This document shows positions 24,294 through 32,187 of a stretch of DNA of 64,000 nucleotides, piece by piece. Source of the DNA: Streptomyces flavidovirens DSM 40150 (GTDB taxonomy: Bacteria > Actinomycetota > Actinomycetes > Streptomycetales > Streptomycetaceae); the NCBI RefSeq assembly GCF_000429085.1, contig NZ_AUBE01000025.1, positions 1 through 64,000 on the forward strand, in the 5' to 3' direction. Both the position numbers and the translations under genes were made by a program. Positions within the stretch are counted from its first letter, which is position 1. Each line of letters opens with the position of its first letter. The notes beneath the pieces are model-generated. The model did no database searches and had not been told where the DNA came from. It worked only from the letters and a program-made list of their open reading frames with translations.

Positions 24294-25561
24294 GGAAGGA
24301 CCTCCGGGTGGGGAATGGGTTCGCGATCAGTGGTCTCGTACGGCCCGGCAGCAGTATCTGCCGACTCGTCGTCGTCCGGGGCGGCGACCGGGGACCGGTC
24401 GCGTGACGCGGCTGCCTCGGGCAGTCGCAGGGTGAAGGTGGAGCCCTGTCCCTCGGAGCTCCACACCGTGACCTCCCCGCCGTGCGAGGCGGCCACGTGC
24501 TTGACGATGGCCAGGCCGAGGCCCGTGCCTCCGGTGGCCCGGGAGCGGGCCGGGTCCACGCGGTAGAAGCGCTCGAAGATCCGCTCGCGGTCCTTCTCGG
24601 AGATGCCGATTCCCTGGTCGGTGACGGCGATCTCGATCAGGTCCCCGCCGGGCGCGGAGATCCTGCGGCCCGCTATGCCGACGCGGGTACGGGCCGGGCT
24701 GTAGTTGACGGCGTTCTCGACGAGGTTGCCGAGGGCGGCGGCGAGCTGGCCGCGGTTGCCCCAGACGTACAGGCCATCGGTGCCGCCGGCGGCCATCGTG
24801 ATGTTCTTGGTGGACGCGGCGTGGCGGCTGCGGTCCATGGCTTCGGCGACCAGTTCGTCGACGCGGACCGGTTCCGCGTCCTCCAGGGGGTCGTCGTTCT
24901 GGACGCGGGAAAGATCAATGAGCTCTTGGACCAGATTGGTGAGGCGGGTCGCCTCGATCTGCATACGGCCCGCGAACCGGGTGACCGCCTCAGGGTCGTC
25001 CGAGGCGTCCATGACGGCCTCGGAGAGCAGCGACAGCGCACCCGTAGGAGTCTTCAGCTCATGGCTGACGTTCGCGACGAAGTCGCGCCGTACCGCTTCG
25101 ATGCGGCGGGCCTCGGTGAGGTCCTCCACCAGGAGCAGTACGAGGCGCGAGCCGAGCGGGGCGACGCGGGCGGAGACCGCGAGAGCCTCGCCACGGCCCG
25201 TGCCGCGACGCGGGAGGTCCAGCTCGACCTGGCGTATCTCACCGTCGCGGCGGGTGTCGCGGGCCATGTGGAGCATGGGATCGACGGCCAGCTTCCCGCC
25301 CCGGACGAGCCCGAGTGCGTACGCCGCCGAGCTGGCCTTGACGACGCTGTCGCTCTCGTCCAGTACGACGGCGGAGGAGCGGAGCACGGACAGCACGGTG
25401 TCGACGCCCGGCGGCAGCACCGCGTTGACGTCGGGCCGCATGGAGGACCGGGTGGGCCTGGCCTGCTCGCGCTCGCTCCAGCGGAACGTCAGCACGGCGA
25501 TCACACCGGTCAGCAGACCGGCGATCGCTGCTGCTGCGGCGACTGCCGCGTTCACGTCCAT
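24290..25561 (-). CDS. phoR: PhoR, phosphate sensor histidine kinase
   Basis: This 423-residue kinase has a single N-terminal membrane segment (about 5-26) and a PAS-like domain (about 55-160). The H box is FVANVSHELKTPTGAL (phospho-His near residue 171), followed by an HATPase domain with N box NLVENAVNYSP, G1 VTDQGIGI and G2 GGTGLGLAIVKH. It phosphorylates PhoP, with which it overlaps by 4 bp (ATGA). The single N-terminal helix with little extracellular domain fits the idea that it senses phosphate indirectly through the Pst-PhoU system. phoU is divergent. Confidence 0.95.
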   Translation of the reverse strand: MDVNAAVAAAAAIAGLLTGVIAVLTFRWSEREQARPTRSSMRPDVNAVLPPGVDTVLSVLRSSAVVLDESDSVVKASSAAYALGLVRGGKLAVDPMLHMARDTRRDGEIRQVELDLPRRGTGRGEALAVSARVAPLGSRLVLLLVEDLTEARRIEAVRRDFVANVSHELKTPTGALSLLSEAVMDASDDPEAVTRFAGRMQIEATRLTNLVQELIDLSRVQNDDPLEDAEPVRVDELVAEAMDRSRHAASTKNITMAAGGTDGLYVWGNRGQLAAALGNLVENAVNYSPARTRVGIAGRRISAPGGDLIEIAVTDQGIGISEKDRERIFERFYRVDPARSRATGGTGLGLAIVKHVAASHGGEVTVWSSEGQGSTFTLRLPEAAASRDRSPVAAPDDDESADTAAGPYETTDREPIPHPEVLP

Positions 25562-25634
25562 GCACCCAGGTTAAGCGGGGGCTGTGACACTCCCCCAGCC
25601 AAATGGGTGGCCTCTCGAACACTCGTCGCTCAGA

Positions 25635-25667
25635 GTTCACCAAGGGGATGGGGTTGGTTCACTTGGG
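25635..25667. promoter_or_regulatory. PHO box (PhoP-binding direct repeats)
   Basis: Three contiguous 11-mers, GTTCACCAAGG, GGATGGGGTTG and GTTCACTTGGG, start at 25635, 25646 and 25657. The outer two match the PHO-box unit GTTCACC; the middle one is degenerate. Their position between divergent phoR and phoU is where PhoP autoregulation is known in Streptomyces. Confidence 0.85.
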
Positions 25668-25749
25668 GTGCCGGAATCGGACGCGTAACGGACAGAACGT
25701 GGGAGCGTGGGGTTCAGAGGCCTCAGAAAGACAAGAGAGGGACTTTCAC

Positions 25750-26442
25750 ATGCGCGACGCGTACCACGAGGAACTTGACTCGATCGGTGAAGCCCTGGTC
25801 GAGATGGCCCGGCTCGTCGGCTCCGCCATCGGGCGGGCCACCACGGCCATGCTCGACGCGGACCTCAAGCTCGCCGAGAGCGTGATCGCCGCCGATCAGA
25901 AGGTCGACGATCTCCAGCACGACCTGGAAGCCCGCGCCATAGCCCTGCTGGCCCGCCAGCAGCCCGTGGCGACGGACCTGCGGATTGTCGTCACCTCGCT
26001 GCGGATGAGCGCCGACCTGGAGCGTTCGGGCGACCTGGCCCAGCACGTGGCGAAGCTCGCCCGGCTGCGCTTCCCGGCCTCGGCCGTACCGCACGACCTG
26101 CACGCCACCATGCTGGAGATGGGTCAGCTCGCGCAGCGCCTGATGGCGAAGGCCGCGGAGGTCATCACCACGAAGGACGTCGACCTCGCGCTCCAGCTCG
26201 AGCACGACGACGACGAGATGGACCTGCTGCACCGCACGCTGTTCCAGCACCTGATGGACGACCGCTGGAAGCACGGCATCGAGACGGCGGTCGACGTCAC
26301 GCTGCTCGGCCGCTACTACGAGCGGTTCGCCGACCACGCGGTGTCAGTGGCCAAGCGCGTGGTGTACCTGGTGACGGGTGAGCACGCGGACGAGCTCCAG
26401 GCGGCGGCCGCCACGACGCCCCAGCCCGCGCAGGGCGAGTAG
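25750..26442 (+). CDS. phoU: PhoU, phosphate signalling protein
   Basis: This 230-residue all-helical protein consists of two PhoU repeats (about 10-100 and 115-205), each a three-helix bundle with the metal-binding acidic pattern (EALVEMARLVGSAIGRA, DVDLALQLEHDDDEMD, GRYYERFADHAVSVAKRV). PhoU links the Pst transporter to PhoR and limits signalling and phosphate uptake when phosphate is plentiful. The ATG at 25750 follows GAGAGGGA. Transcription starts from the PHO-box region shared with phoRP, so it is expected to be PhoP-dependent. Confidence 0.96.
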   Translation: MRDAYHEELDSIGEALVEMARLVGSAIGRATTAMLDADLKLAESVIAADQKVDDLQHDLEARAIALLARQQPVATDLRIVVTSLRMSADLERSGDLAQHVAKLARLRFPASAVPHDLHATMLEMGQLAQRLMAKAAEVITTKDVDLALQLEHDDDEMDLLHRTLFQHLMDDRWKHGIETAVDVTLLGRYYERFADHAVSVAKRVVYLVTGEHADELQAAAATTPQPAQGE

Positions 26443-26573
26443 ACGCGTAGGCGCGCAGGCGCGTAGGCGCGGCACATCGGAGCATTGCGCGTGTGCGCCG
26501 TTGATGCGCCCGCTGGAGTGGGCATCCAATGGGCAGCAGGAGTACGCCGCGCGCGCCTTCGAGGAGGATCCCC

Positions 26574-26738
26574 ATGGCCGATTCCCCCACGCCCAACTCC
26601 CAGCAGGAACCGCCGGTTGAAGCGGTCCACCACCGTCCCGCGTCGCTGCCCGTCCTCGGCGCGTGCGGCTGCGGGTCGAGCTGCGGCTGCGGCTGCCAGT
26701 CGGGCGCGCCGTGCCAGTGCGGTGGCTGCTGCGGCTAG
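26574..26738 (+). CDS. Small Cys-rich (metallothionein-like) peptide
   Basis: This 54-residue protein begins MADSPTPNSQQEPPVEAVHH. Its last 25 residues carry nine Cys as ACGCGSSCGCGCQSG then APCQCGGCCG, in C-x-C, C-x-x-x-C and CC spacings typical of thiolate metal-cluster peptides. GAGGAGGATCCCC precedes the ATG, a strong ribosome-binding site, and a 21-bp hairpin follows, so it is a real single gene. Similar short peptides downstream of phoU occur in other Streptomyces (recollection). The function is not established. Metal (Zn/Cu) storage or sensing is an inference from Cys content only. Confidence 0.75.
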   Translation: MADSPTPNSQQEPPVEAVHHRPASLPVLGACGCGSSCGCGCQSGAPCQCGGCCG

Positions 26739-26753
26739 CGGGGCTGCCGGTGC

Positions 26754-26800
26754 GTATGGAAAGGGCCCCGTCCGGTGCGGACGGGTCCCTTTCCATACGG
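26754..26800. terminator. Bidirectional terminator, 21-bp stem
   Basis: CGTATGGAAAGGGCCCCGTC plus C (26754-26774) pairs with 26780-26800 across GGTGC with one mismatch. It follows the Cys-rich peptide gene and faces the leftward gene at 26869. Confidence 0.88.
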
Positions 26801-26868
26801 GCTGACCTGTCACATTGGGTACGGCTTGACCTGTTTACGTTCGGTACGTTCCGTACGGGCTGACCCGC

Positions 26869-27165
26869 TTACGCCGCGTCCCCGTCGTCGTACCGGTCAT
26901 CGTCGTCGTCCTCGAGCCCGAAGTTCTCCGGCACCTCCAGCATCGCCTCCCGGAACTCCGGGCGCGTCTCCTCCATGGCCGCTTCCCGGAAGAGCGCCGC
27001 GAGCCGGTGACGGTCGTCGGCGGAGAGCCTGCCGAGGTTGTCGGCGACGTCTTCGAACCAGGTCGTGGCCAGGTCCGGATCGACGTCGTCCTCGTCCGTC
27101 AGGTCGATGGCGGTGACCAACTGCGCCATGGTGGCGGCCAATGTGGTCAGCAGGGTGTCGCTCAT
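26869..27165 (-). CDS. Conserved hypothetical acidic protein
   Basis: This 98-residue soluble protein starts MSDTLLTTLAATMAQL. It has amphipathic helices and a strongly acidic C-terminus (LEDDDDDRYDDGD). It has no known motif, signal or membrane segment. The ATG at 27165 is chosen over an upstream in-frame ATG because the protein-like sequence begins there. It lies about 80 bases beyond gpmA's terminator on the same strand, so it has its own promoter region or none visible. Confidence 0.65.
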   Translation of the reverse strand: MSDTLLTTLAATMAQLVTAIDLTDEDDVDPDLATTWFEDVADNLGRLSADDRHRLAALFREAAMEETRPEFREAMLEVPENFGLEDDDDDRYDDGDAA

Positions 27166-27245
27166 ATCGTGCGCTCGCCTCTTCGCGTACATGCGTACCG
27201 CGTACATCGCGGACCGTCGGGAACCTTCACGTCACGCAGCAACAC

Positions 27246-27284
27246 CGAGCCCCCTGCCGCGGAAAATCCGCGCCAGGGGGCTCG
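27246..27284 (-). terminator. gpmA terminator
   Basis: CGAGCCCCCTG (27246-27256) pairs with CAGGGGGCTCG (27274-27284). An inner CGCGGA-AAA-TCCGCG stem (27258-27272) makes a nearly continuous hairpin just past the gpmA stop. Confidence 0.85.
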
Positions 27285-27295
27285 ATCCGTGCGTG

Positions 27296-28057
27296 TTACT
27301 TCTTCTTGCCCTGGTTCTTCACGGCCTCGATGGCGGCCTTCGCGGCCTCCGGGTCGAGGTACTTGCCGCCCTTGGTGACGGGGCGGAAGTCGGCGTCGAG
27401 CTCGTAGTAGAGCGGGATGCCCGTGGGGATGTTGAGGCCGGTGATCTCCTCGTCGGAGATGCCGTCGAGGTGCTTCACCAGGCCGCGCAGCGAGTTGCCG
27501 TGGGCGGCGACCAGGACGGTGTGGCCCGCGAGCAGGTCCGGGACGATGCCGTCGTACCAGTACGGCAGCATGCGCTCGACGACGTCCTTGAGGCACTCCG
27601 TGCGCGGGCGCAGCTCGCTGGGGATCGTCGCGTAACGCGGGTCGTCGGACTGGGAGTACGTCGTGCCGTCTTCGAGGACCGGCGGCGGGGTGTCGTACGA
27701 GCGGCGCCAGAGCATGAACTGCTCCTCGCCGAACTCGGCGAGCGTCTGCGCCTTGTCCTTGCCCTGGAGGGCGCCGTAGTGGCGCTCGTTCAGGCGCCAG
27801 GAGCGGTGCACGGGGATCCAGTGGCGGTCCGCCGCCTCCAGCGCGAGCTGGGCGGTGCGGATGGCGCGCTTCTGCAGCGAGGTGTGCAGTACGTCGGGCA
27901 GCAGGCCGGCTTCGACGAGCAGCTCACCGCCGCGTACCGCCTCCTTCTCGCCCTTCTCGGTGAGGTTGACGTCCACCCATCCGGTGAACAGGTTCTTCGC
28001 GTTCCATTCGCTCTCGCCGTGGCGGAGGAGGATCAGCTTGTACGGTGCGTCGGCCAT
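27296..28057 (-). CDS. gpmA: 2,3-bisphosphoglycerate-dependent phosphoglycerate mutase
   Basis: This 253-residue glycolytic enzyme interconverts 3- and 2-phosphoglycerate. The phospho-His is in LLRHGESEWN (His12 or 13), and the second catalytic His lies in VLVAAHGNSLRGLVKHLDG. LNERHYGALQGKDKAQT, the substrate loop, is also present. The length is that of the dPGM class, not the 510-residue Mn-dependent GpmI. The C-terminus ends in a KKK cluster. It has its own terminator. Confidence 0.96.
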   Translation of the reverse strand: MADAPYKLILLRHGESEWNAKNLFTGWVDVNLTEKGEKEAVRGGELLVEAGLLPDVLHTSLQKRAIRTAQLALEAADRHWIPVHRSWRLNERHYGALQGKDKAQTLAEFGEEQFMLWRRSYDTPPPVLEDGTTYSQSDDPRYATIPSELRPRTECLKDVVERMLPYWYDGIVPDLLAGHTVLVAAHGNSLRGLVKHLDGISDEEITGLNIPTGIPLYYELDADFRPVTKGGKYLDPEAAKAAIEAVKNQGKKK

Positions 28058-28205
28058 GCGTACGAGACTAATGGACGCCTCGGACGGTTGACGGCTCGCG
28101 TCAATTGAGTGGCCGGGGGAGCGTCGCCCTTGTAATTTGCGGATACCGCTTCAGCCGCTTACAGGCGTCCACCGCCGCCACCGAAGGTCCCTGGGGGGAT
28201 GACGT

Positions 28206-29591
28206 ATGTCCATGGCCACGATCGGACGTGCCGCGAAGGAAACGGTCTCGGGGCTGCCCGACGGTTTCTGGTGGCTGTGGACCTCGACACTGGTGAACCG
28301 CACCGGTGCCTTCGTCCTGACCTTCCTGTCGCTGTATCTGACGCAGGAGCTGGGCTACTCGGCCTGGTACGCGGGACTCGTCATAGCGCTGCACGGGCTC
28401 GGCGGGATAGCCGGTTCGCCGCTCGGCGGGATGCTCACCGACCGATGGGGGCGGCGGCCCACGATGATCGCCGGGCACCTCGGTACGGCGGCGGGCGCGG
28501 CCGCGCTCGCCGTGGTGACCAGCGCGGTCGGCGTCGCCGTGGTGGTGCTGCTGATGGGCGTCGCCATGCAGGCGGTACGCCCGGCCATCGGCGCGACCAT
28601 CGCCGACCTGGTGCCGGAGCACGAGCGCAGGCGCGCGTACGCCCTGAATTACTGGGCGCTCAACCTCGGCTTCGCGATCGCCGCGCTCGGCGGTGGCGCG
28701 GCGATCGTCTTCGGCTACCGGACGCTGTTCCTGGTGGACGCGGCGGCGACCGTGCTGTGCGCGGTGATCGTCTTCCTGCGGCTGCCGGAGACCCGGCCCG
28801 CCGTCCCGGCGGCGGTGAAGGGGGAAGAAGCGGCCGGCGGGACGAACGGGACGAAGGTGAGTCTGGTCGAGGTGCTGCGGGACGGGCCGTTCCGGACGCT
28901 GGTGCTGCTCAACCTGCTGGTGTGCCTCATCTTTACCGCGCCGTGGGTGGGGCTGCCGCTGACGATGGCCGGCGAGGGTCTTGAGCCGAGTGCGTACGGC
29001 ATGGTCATCGCGGTCAACGGTGTGGTGATAGTCGGCTTCCAGTTGCTCGTCAACAAGATCACCGACCGGCGTTCACCGGCCGCGCTGCTCACCGTCTCCT
29101 CGCTGCTGTTCGCCGCCGGGACCGGGGCGACCGCGCTGGCCGGGACGCCGCTGCTGTTCGCGGTGACCGTGGTGGTGTGGACGCTCGGCGAGATGGTGCA
29201 CGTGCCGACGAACGCCGCCGCCACCGCGCGGCTGGCCCCGGAGCACGCGCGGGGGCGGTACCAGGGCGTGATGGGCATGTCCTGGGCCCTGGCCGGCTTC
29301 CTGGCGCCGATCCTGGCGGGCTGGATCGTGGACGGGCCCGGGCCCGACGTGCTGTGGATCGGGTGCGGGGTCATCGGCGTGGTCGCCGCGGCGGGGTACG
29401 CGACGCTGCTGCGGCGGGTGCTCGCTGGGGCGGAGGAGGAAGCGGAGGCGGAGGCTGCTGCGGTGGCGGCGGCCGGTGCTGGTGCGGTGGCGGGTGCAGG
29501 TGCCGGTGCTGGTGCGGTGGCCGGTGCGGGTGCGGTGGCGGTCGTCCCCGTTCCGGCTCCTGATGCGGACGGGGAGAAGGTCAGCGGGTGA
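28206..29591 (+). CDS. Major facilitator superfamily transporter
   Basis: This 461-residue MFS protein has about 11-12 membrane helices between residues 18 and 405. The loop 2-3 signature is GGMLTDRWGRRPTMIAGHLG (about 76-95), with a related signature near VNKITDRRSPAALL. The drug:H+ antiporter subfamily is likely, but the substrate is unknown. The C-terminal about 50 residues are a run of Ala/Gly/Val-rich repeats encoded by GGTGC-type tandem repeats (29465-29545), probably disordered and possibly variable in length. Its stop overlaps the end of the convergent beta-helix gene by 11 bp. It starts with ATG after GGGGGGATG. Confidence 0.88.
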   Translation: MSMATIGRAAKETVSGLPDGFWWLWTSTLVNRTGAFVLTFLSLYLTQELGYSAWYAGLVIALHGLGGIAGSPLGGMLTDRWGRRPTMIAGHLGTAAGAAALAVVTSAVGVAVVVLLMGVAMQAVRPAIGATIADLVPEHERRRAYALNYWALNLGFAIAALGGGAAIVFGYRTLFLVDAAATVLCAVIVFLRLPETRPAVPAAVKGEEAAGGTNGTKVSLVEVLRDGPFRTLVLLNLLVCLIFTAPWVGLPLTMAGEGLEPSAYGMVIAVNGVVIVGFQLLVNKITDRRSPAALLTVSSLLFAAGTGATALAGTPLLFAVTVVVWTLGEMVHVPTNAAATARLAPEHARGRYQGVMGMSWALAGFLAPILAGWIVDGPGPDVLWIGCGVIGVVAAAGYATLLRRVLAGAEEEAEAEAAAVAAAGAGAVAGAGAGAGAVAGAGAVAVVPVPAPDADGEKVSG

Positions 29592-30778
29592 GGGCGCGCT
29601 GGGCCTCGTAGAGGTTGGGCGGGTGTACGGAAGTGGGGCATCCGTACGCCTCCAGGCGGCTGTGCAGAGGCCCGGTGAAATCGGGGACGTCGGTCTGGTC
29701 GAACTCCCTCACCTCGCTGATGCCGACGGTCGCGCTGTACGGGGCGATGGTGTCGATCCTGACCAGGCCGGCGCGGGCGTTGGTGACGGTCACGTTCCAG
29801 TGGGTGAACCGGGCGCCGTAGAGCGGACCGGCGGAGGCGTCGCCGCCGTGGCGGCCGTTGTTGTTCACCGTGATCTCCGTGCGGACGTTGGCGAACGGCA
29901 TGCCGCGGTGGGTGTCGAAGGTGCCCATGTGCATGACGCCGCGTGACCAGACGTTGTAGCTGGACAGGCCTTCTACGTTGATGCCGTGGAGCTGGGTGCC
30001 CGTGGGGGGTGGGGTGGTGCGCTGCGCGATGGTGAAGTCCTCGACGAGGTCGTCGTGGGAGCCTTCGCGGCAGAAGTACGGGTGGTGTGAGCCGCGGCCT
30101 TCGACGCGCGTGCGGCGGAGCGTGCAGGCGGAGGCGGCGACCAGGCCGAAGCCGTTGTCGACGTGGCGGACGGTGACGTCCTCGGCCCAGCAGTCGTACG
30201 CGCACTGGAAAGTGACGCCGTTGTAGCCCTTGTCGAGGAGGTGCGGGGCCTGCGGCGTCTCGACCGCTTCCAGGGTGAGGCCTTCCACGCCGGAGCCGGT
30301 GAGGGGGGTGGTGAGGGTGGTGAGTCTCGGGTCCCACTCGGGGCGGATGTCGAGCGGCAGGGGGCGTTCGAGGGTGAGTGTGGTGCCGGTGACGCGGGTG
30401 ATGCGTACGGGCCATTCGTACGGGACGTAGCTCGTCAGCTTGGTCTTGTCGTCCCAGCTGCCGGCGCCGCGCAGGACGACGTTGCTGTGGCCGATGCGGA
30501 TGACGTCGTCGATGCGGTACGTGCCGGGCGGGACGAGGACGGTGCCGCCGCCGCGGGCGCCGGCGGCGGCCAGGGCGCGGTTGATCGCGGGGGCGGCGTC
30601 GGCGGAGTTGTCGGGCTTGGCGCCGTGGTGAGGACGTTGGCCACTACGGGGTGGTGGGGGGCGGGGAGCTTCGGCGGGCGGTGCCGTGCGCTGGGGTGGG
30701 GGTGGTTGCCGCTGCTAGGGCTATCGCGGTGATCAGGCCGAGTCTGGTGATGGTTTGTTGACCTTGACCTTGACCCAT
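29581..30778 (-). pseudogene. Secreted right-handed beta-helix (pectate-lyase-like) protein, frameshifted
   Basis: The gene starts well. GGAGG lies 8 bases before the ATG at 30778, and the first 30 residues form a signal peptide (RLGLITAIALAAATTPTPAHG). That frame stops at a TAG (30644-30646). The rest of the protein resumes in another frame: GAKPDNSADAAPAINRALAA, then GGGTVLVPPGTYRIDDVIRI, continuing through beta-helix coils to 29581. This segment is the standard opening of Pectate_lyase_3-type proteins. The body (about 350 residues) is otherwise open and has good codon bias. A one- or two-base indel between about 30610 and 30650 therefore breaks the gene. It is a recent pseudogene, a sequencing error, or recoded. 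Confidence 0.8.
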
Positions 30779-30796
30779 ACTTCGCCTCCAAGTATG

Positions 30797-30809
30797 TGAA
30801 CGGTGTTCA
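30797..30809. promoter_or_regulatory. Operator-like palindrome before the beta-helix gene
   Basis: TGAAC-GGT-GTTCA lies 19-31 bases upstream of the start codon at 30778 in a locally AT-rich patch (about 30792-30812). The form is typical of LacI- or TetR-type half-sites. No regulator gene is adjacent. Confidence 0.45.
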
Positions 30810-31198
30810 TATGTGCGTCGGCGGCGAGCATGCCACGGGGTGGGGGCGGGCGGAAGGGGGTTGGAGCTTCGGGGGCGGTGCCGCGCCGGGGCGTCTCCTC
30901 GGGCGTCGAACGTTCGGGTAGGTGCTGGTTCGTTCGCGGTGGTTGCGTTCAACGCCCTGCGGGGAGCGCCCCGACACGTCCCCTCCCCGGCGGCCAGGCA
31001 GGCGAGGCGGGGTCGGGCGCGGTCGCGTGCCGTCGGTGGGCGGGCCTGGGGTCACCAGTTGGTGCGACCGATCGGATGCAGGGGTCTCCCCCGTCCGGAT
31101 GACCTCATGGCGTGTGCCGCTGACGAGTGCCCGCGGGGTGAGGTGGAGTCAGACCCCGTCAGGCCCCACCCGTCACGTACGTAACAGGAGAGCGAAAC
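30810..31198. other. Spacer without a recognisable gene
   Basis: This stretch lies between the beta-helix gene and the His-rich protein gene. Open frames here lack Streptomyces codon bias and are opposed on both strands. It should hold the promoter of the gene at 31199, whose ribosome-binding site is AGGAG just before 31190. Nothing else is assigned. Confidence 0.55.
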
Positions 31199-31615
31199 AT
31201 GCTTCGTCGCGTCGCTATCACCCTCGTCGGCATCACCGCCGCCGGCTTCATGGCAGCCGGCCCCGCTGCCGCCGCCACCATGGACGACGGCAGGCCCTAC
31301 AAGTCCAACCGCTACGACGCCAAGAAGGCCCACGGGGAGGTCGACGCCCTCAACATCGGCGGCCGCAAGGGCATCACCAAGGCCCACGGCTCCTTCTCCT
31401 CGCGCGAGAAGCACCACGGCGAGCACGTCGAGAAGGGCCACAAGGGCTCCAAGGGGTACAAGAGCTACAGCCACCACGAGGGGGGAGAGTACGGGGAGTT
31501 CGGCTTCGTCAACATCGGCGGCCGCAACGGCATCACCAAGCTCCACGCCGCCCACGCCTCGGGCGAGGAGCACCACGAGGGCCACGCCCACAAGGGCCAC
31601 CGCGACAAGGACTGA
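31199..31615 (+). CDS. Exported His/Lys/Gly-rich protein with two internal repeats
   Basis: This 138-residue protein has a signal peptide of about 26 residues (MLRRVAITLVGITAAGFMAAGPAAAA). The mature part holds two copies of a unit of about 30 residues: NIGGRKGITKAHGSFSSREK followed by a KHHGEH/EKGHKG stretch (about 51-82), and NIGGRNGITKLHAAHASGEE followed by a HHEGHAHKGH stretch (about 102-136). About 15 His are present, mostly next to Gly, Glu or Lys. I do not recognise the family. Metal binding or surface attachment are possible readings of the His clusters. The ATG follows AACAGGAGAGCG, and an 18-bp terminator lies 27 bases after the stop. Confidence 0.78.
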   Translation: MLRRVAITLVGITAAGFMAAGPAAAATMDDGRPYKSNRYDAKKAHGEVDALNIGGRKGITKAHGSFSSREKHHGEHVEKGHKGSKGYKSYSHHEGGEYGEFGFVNIGGRNGITKLHAAHASGEEHHEGHAHKGHRDKD

Positions 31616-31642
31616 CGAAAGCCGGCGAGCTGTCGCCGCATT

Positions 31643-31681
31643 CGAACGGCCCCGCCTCCAACGTGGAGGCGGGGCCGTTCG
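31643..31681. terminator. Bidirectional terminator, 18-bp perfect stem
   Basis: An arm beginning CGAACGGCCCCGCCTCC (31643-31660), loop ACG, and the exact complement at 31664-31681. It divides the His-rich gene from the convergent YbjN gene. Confidence 0.92.
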
Positions 31682-31686
31682 GCAGG

Positions 31687-32187
31687 TCAGTCGGGCCGTT
31701 GGGTCAGGTGCGTGAACGCTTCCAGGTTTCTCGTCGACTCGCCGCGCGACACCCGCCACGCGTACTCCTTGCGGATCGCGCTCGCGAAGCCCAGTTCCAG
31801 CAGCGTGTTGAAGCTGCCGTCCGCCGCCTCCAGAACGCTCCCCAGCAAGCGGTCCACGTCGCCGGGAGTGACCGCTGACAGCGGCAGCTTGCCGGTCAGG
31901 TAGATGTCGCCGAGGCTGTCGATCGCGTAACTCAGCCCGTACAGGCGCAGATTGCGCTCCAGCAGCCAGCGGTGCACCGCCGCGTCGTTCTCGTCCGGGT
32001 GGCGGATCACGAAGGCGTTGATGGAGAGGGAGTGGCGACCGACGATCAAGGAGCACGTCGTGGAGAGCTTGCGGGTGCCGGGGAGTTTCACCACGTACGA
32101 GCCGGGCTCAGGACTCTCCCACTCCAGCTCCGCGTCCTTCAGCGTCTGCTCTAGCGTCTCGATGCCCTGCTGCTGCGCGTCAGCCAT
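31687..32187 (-). CDS. YbjN domain-containing protein
   Basis: This 166-residue protein has one YbjN domain, which resembles type III secretion chaperones in fold (about 10-150; SYVVKLPGTRKLSTTCSLIVG, then HRWLLERNLRLYGLSYAIDS, LGDIYLTGKLPL). The role in actinobacteria is unknown. Its start overlaps the 3' end of mshA by 8 bp, so it is translated from the mshA mRNA. The mshA-YbjN linkage is common in Streptomyces (recollection) and suggests a link to mycothiol or redox physiology, unproven. Confidence 0.85.
   Translation of the reverse strand: MADAQQQGIETLEQTLKDAELEWESPEPGSYVVKLPGTRKLSTTCSLIVGRHSLSINAFVIRHPDENDAAVHRWLLERNLRLYGLSYAIDSLGDIYLTGKLPLSAVTPGDVDRLLGSVLEAADGSFNTLLELGFASAIRKEYAWRVSRGESTRNLEAFTHLTQRPD

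Noticed and set aside
29455..29560. GGTGC-rich tandem repeats as a separate repeat element
   Set aside because: They are in frame within the MFS gene and encode its Ala/Gly tail.
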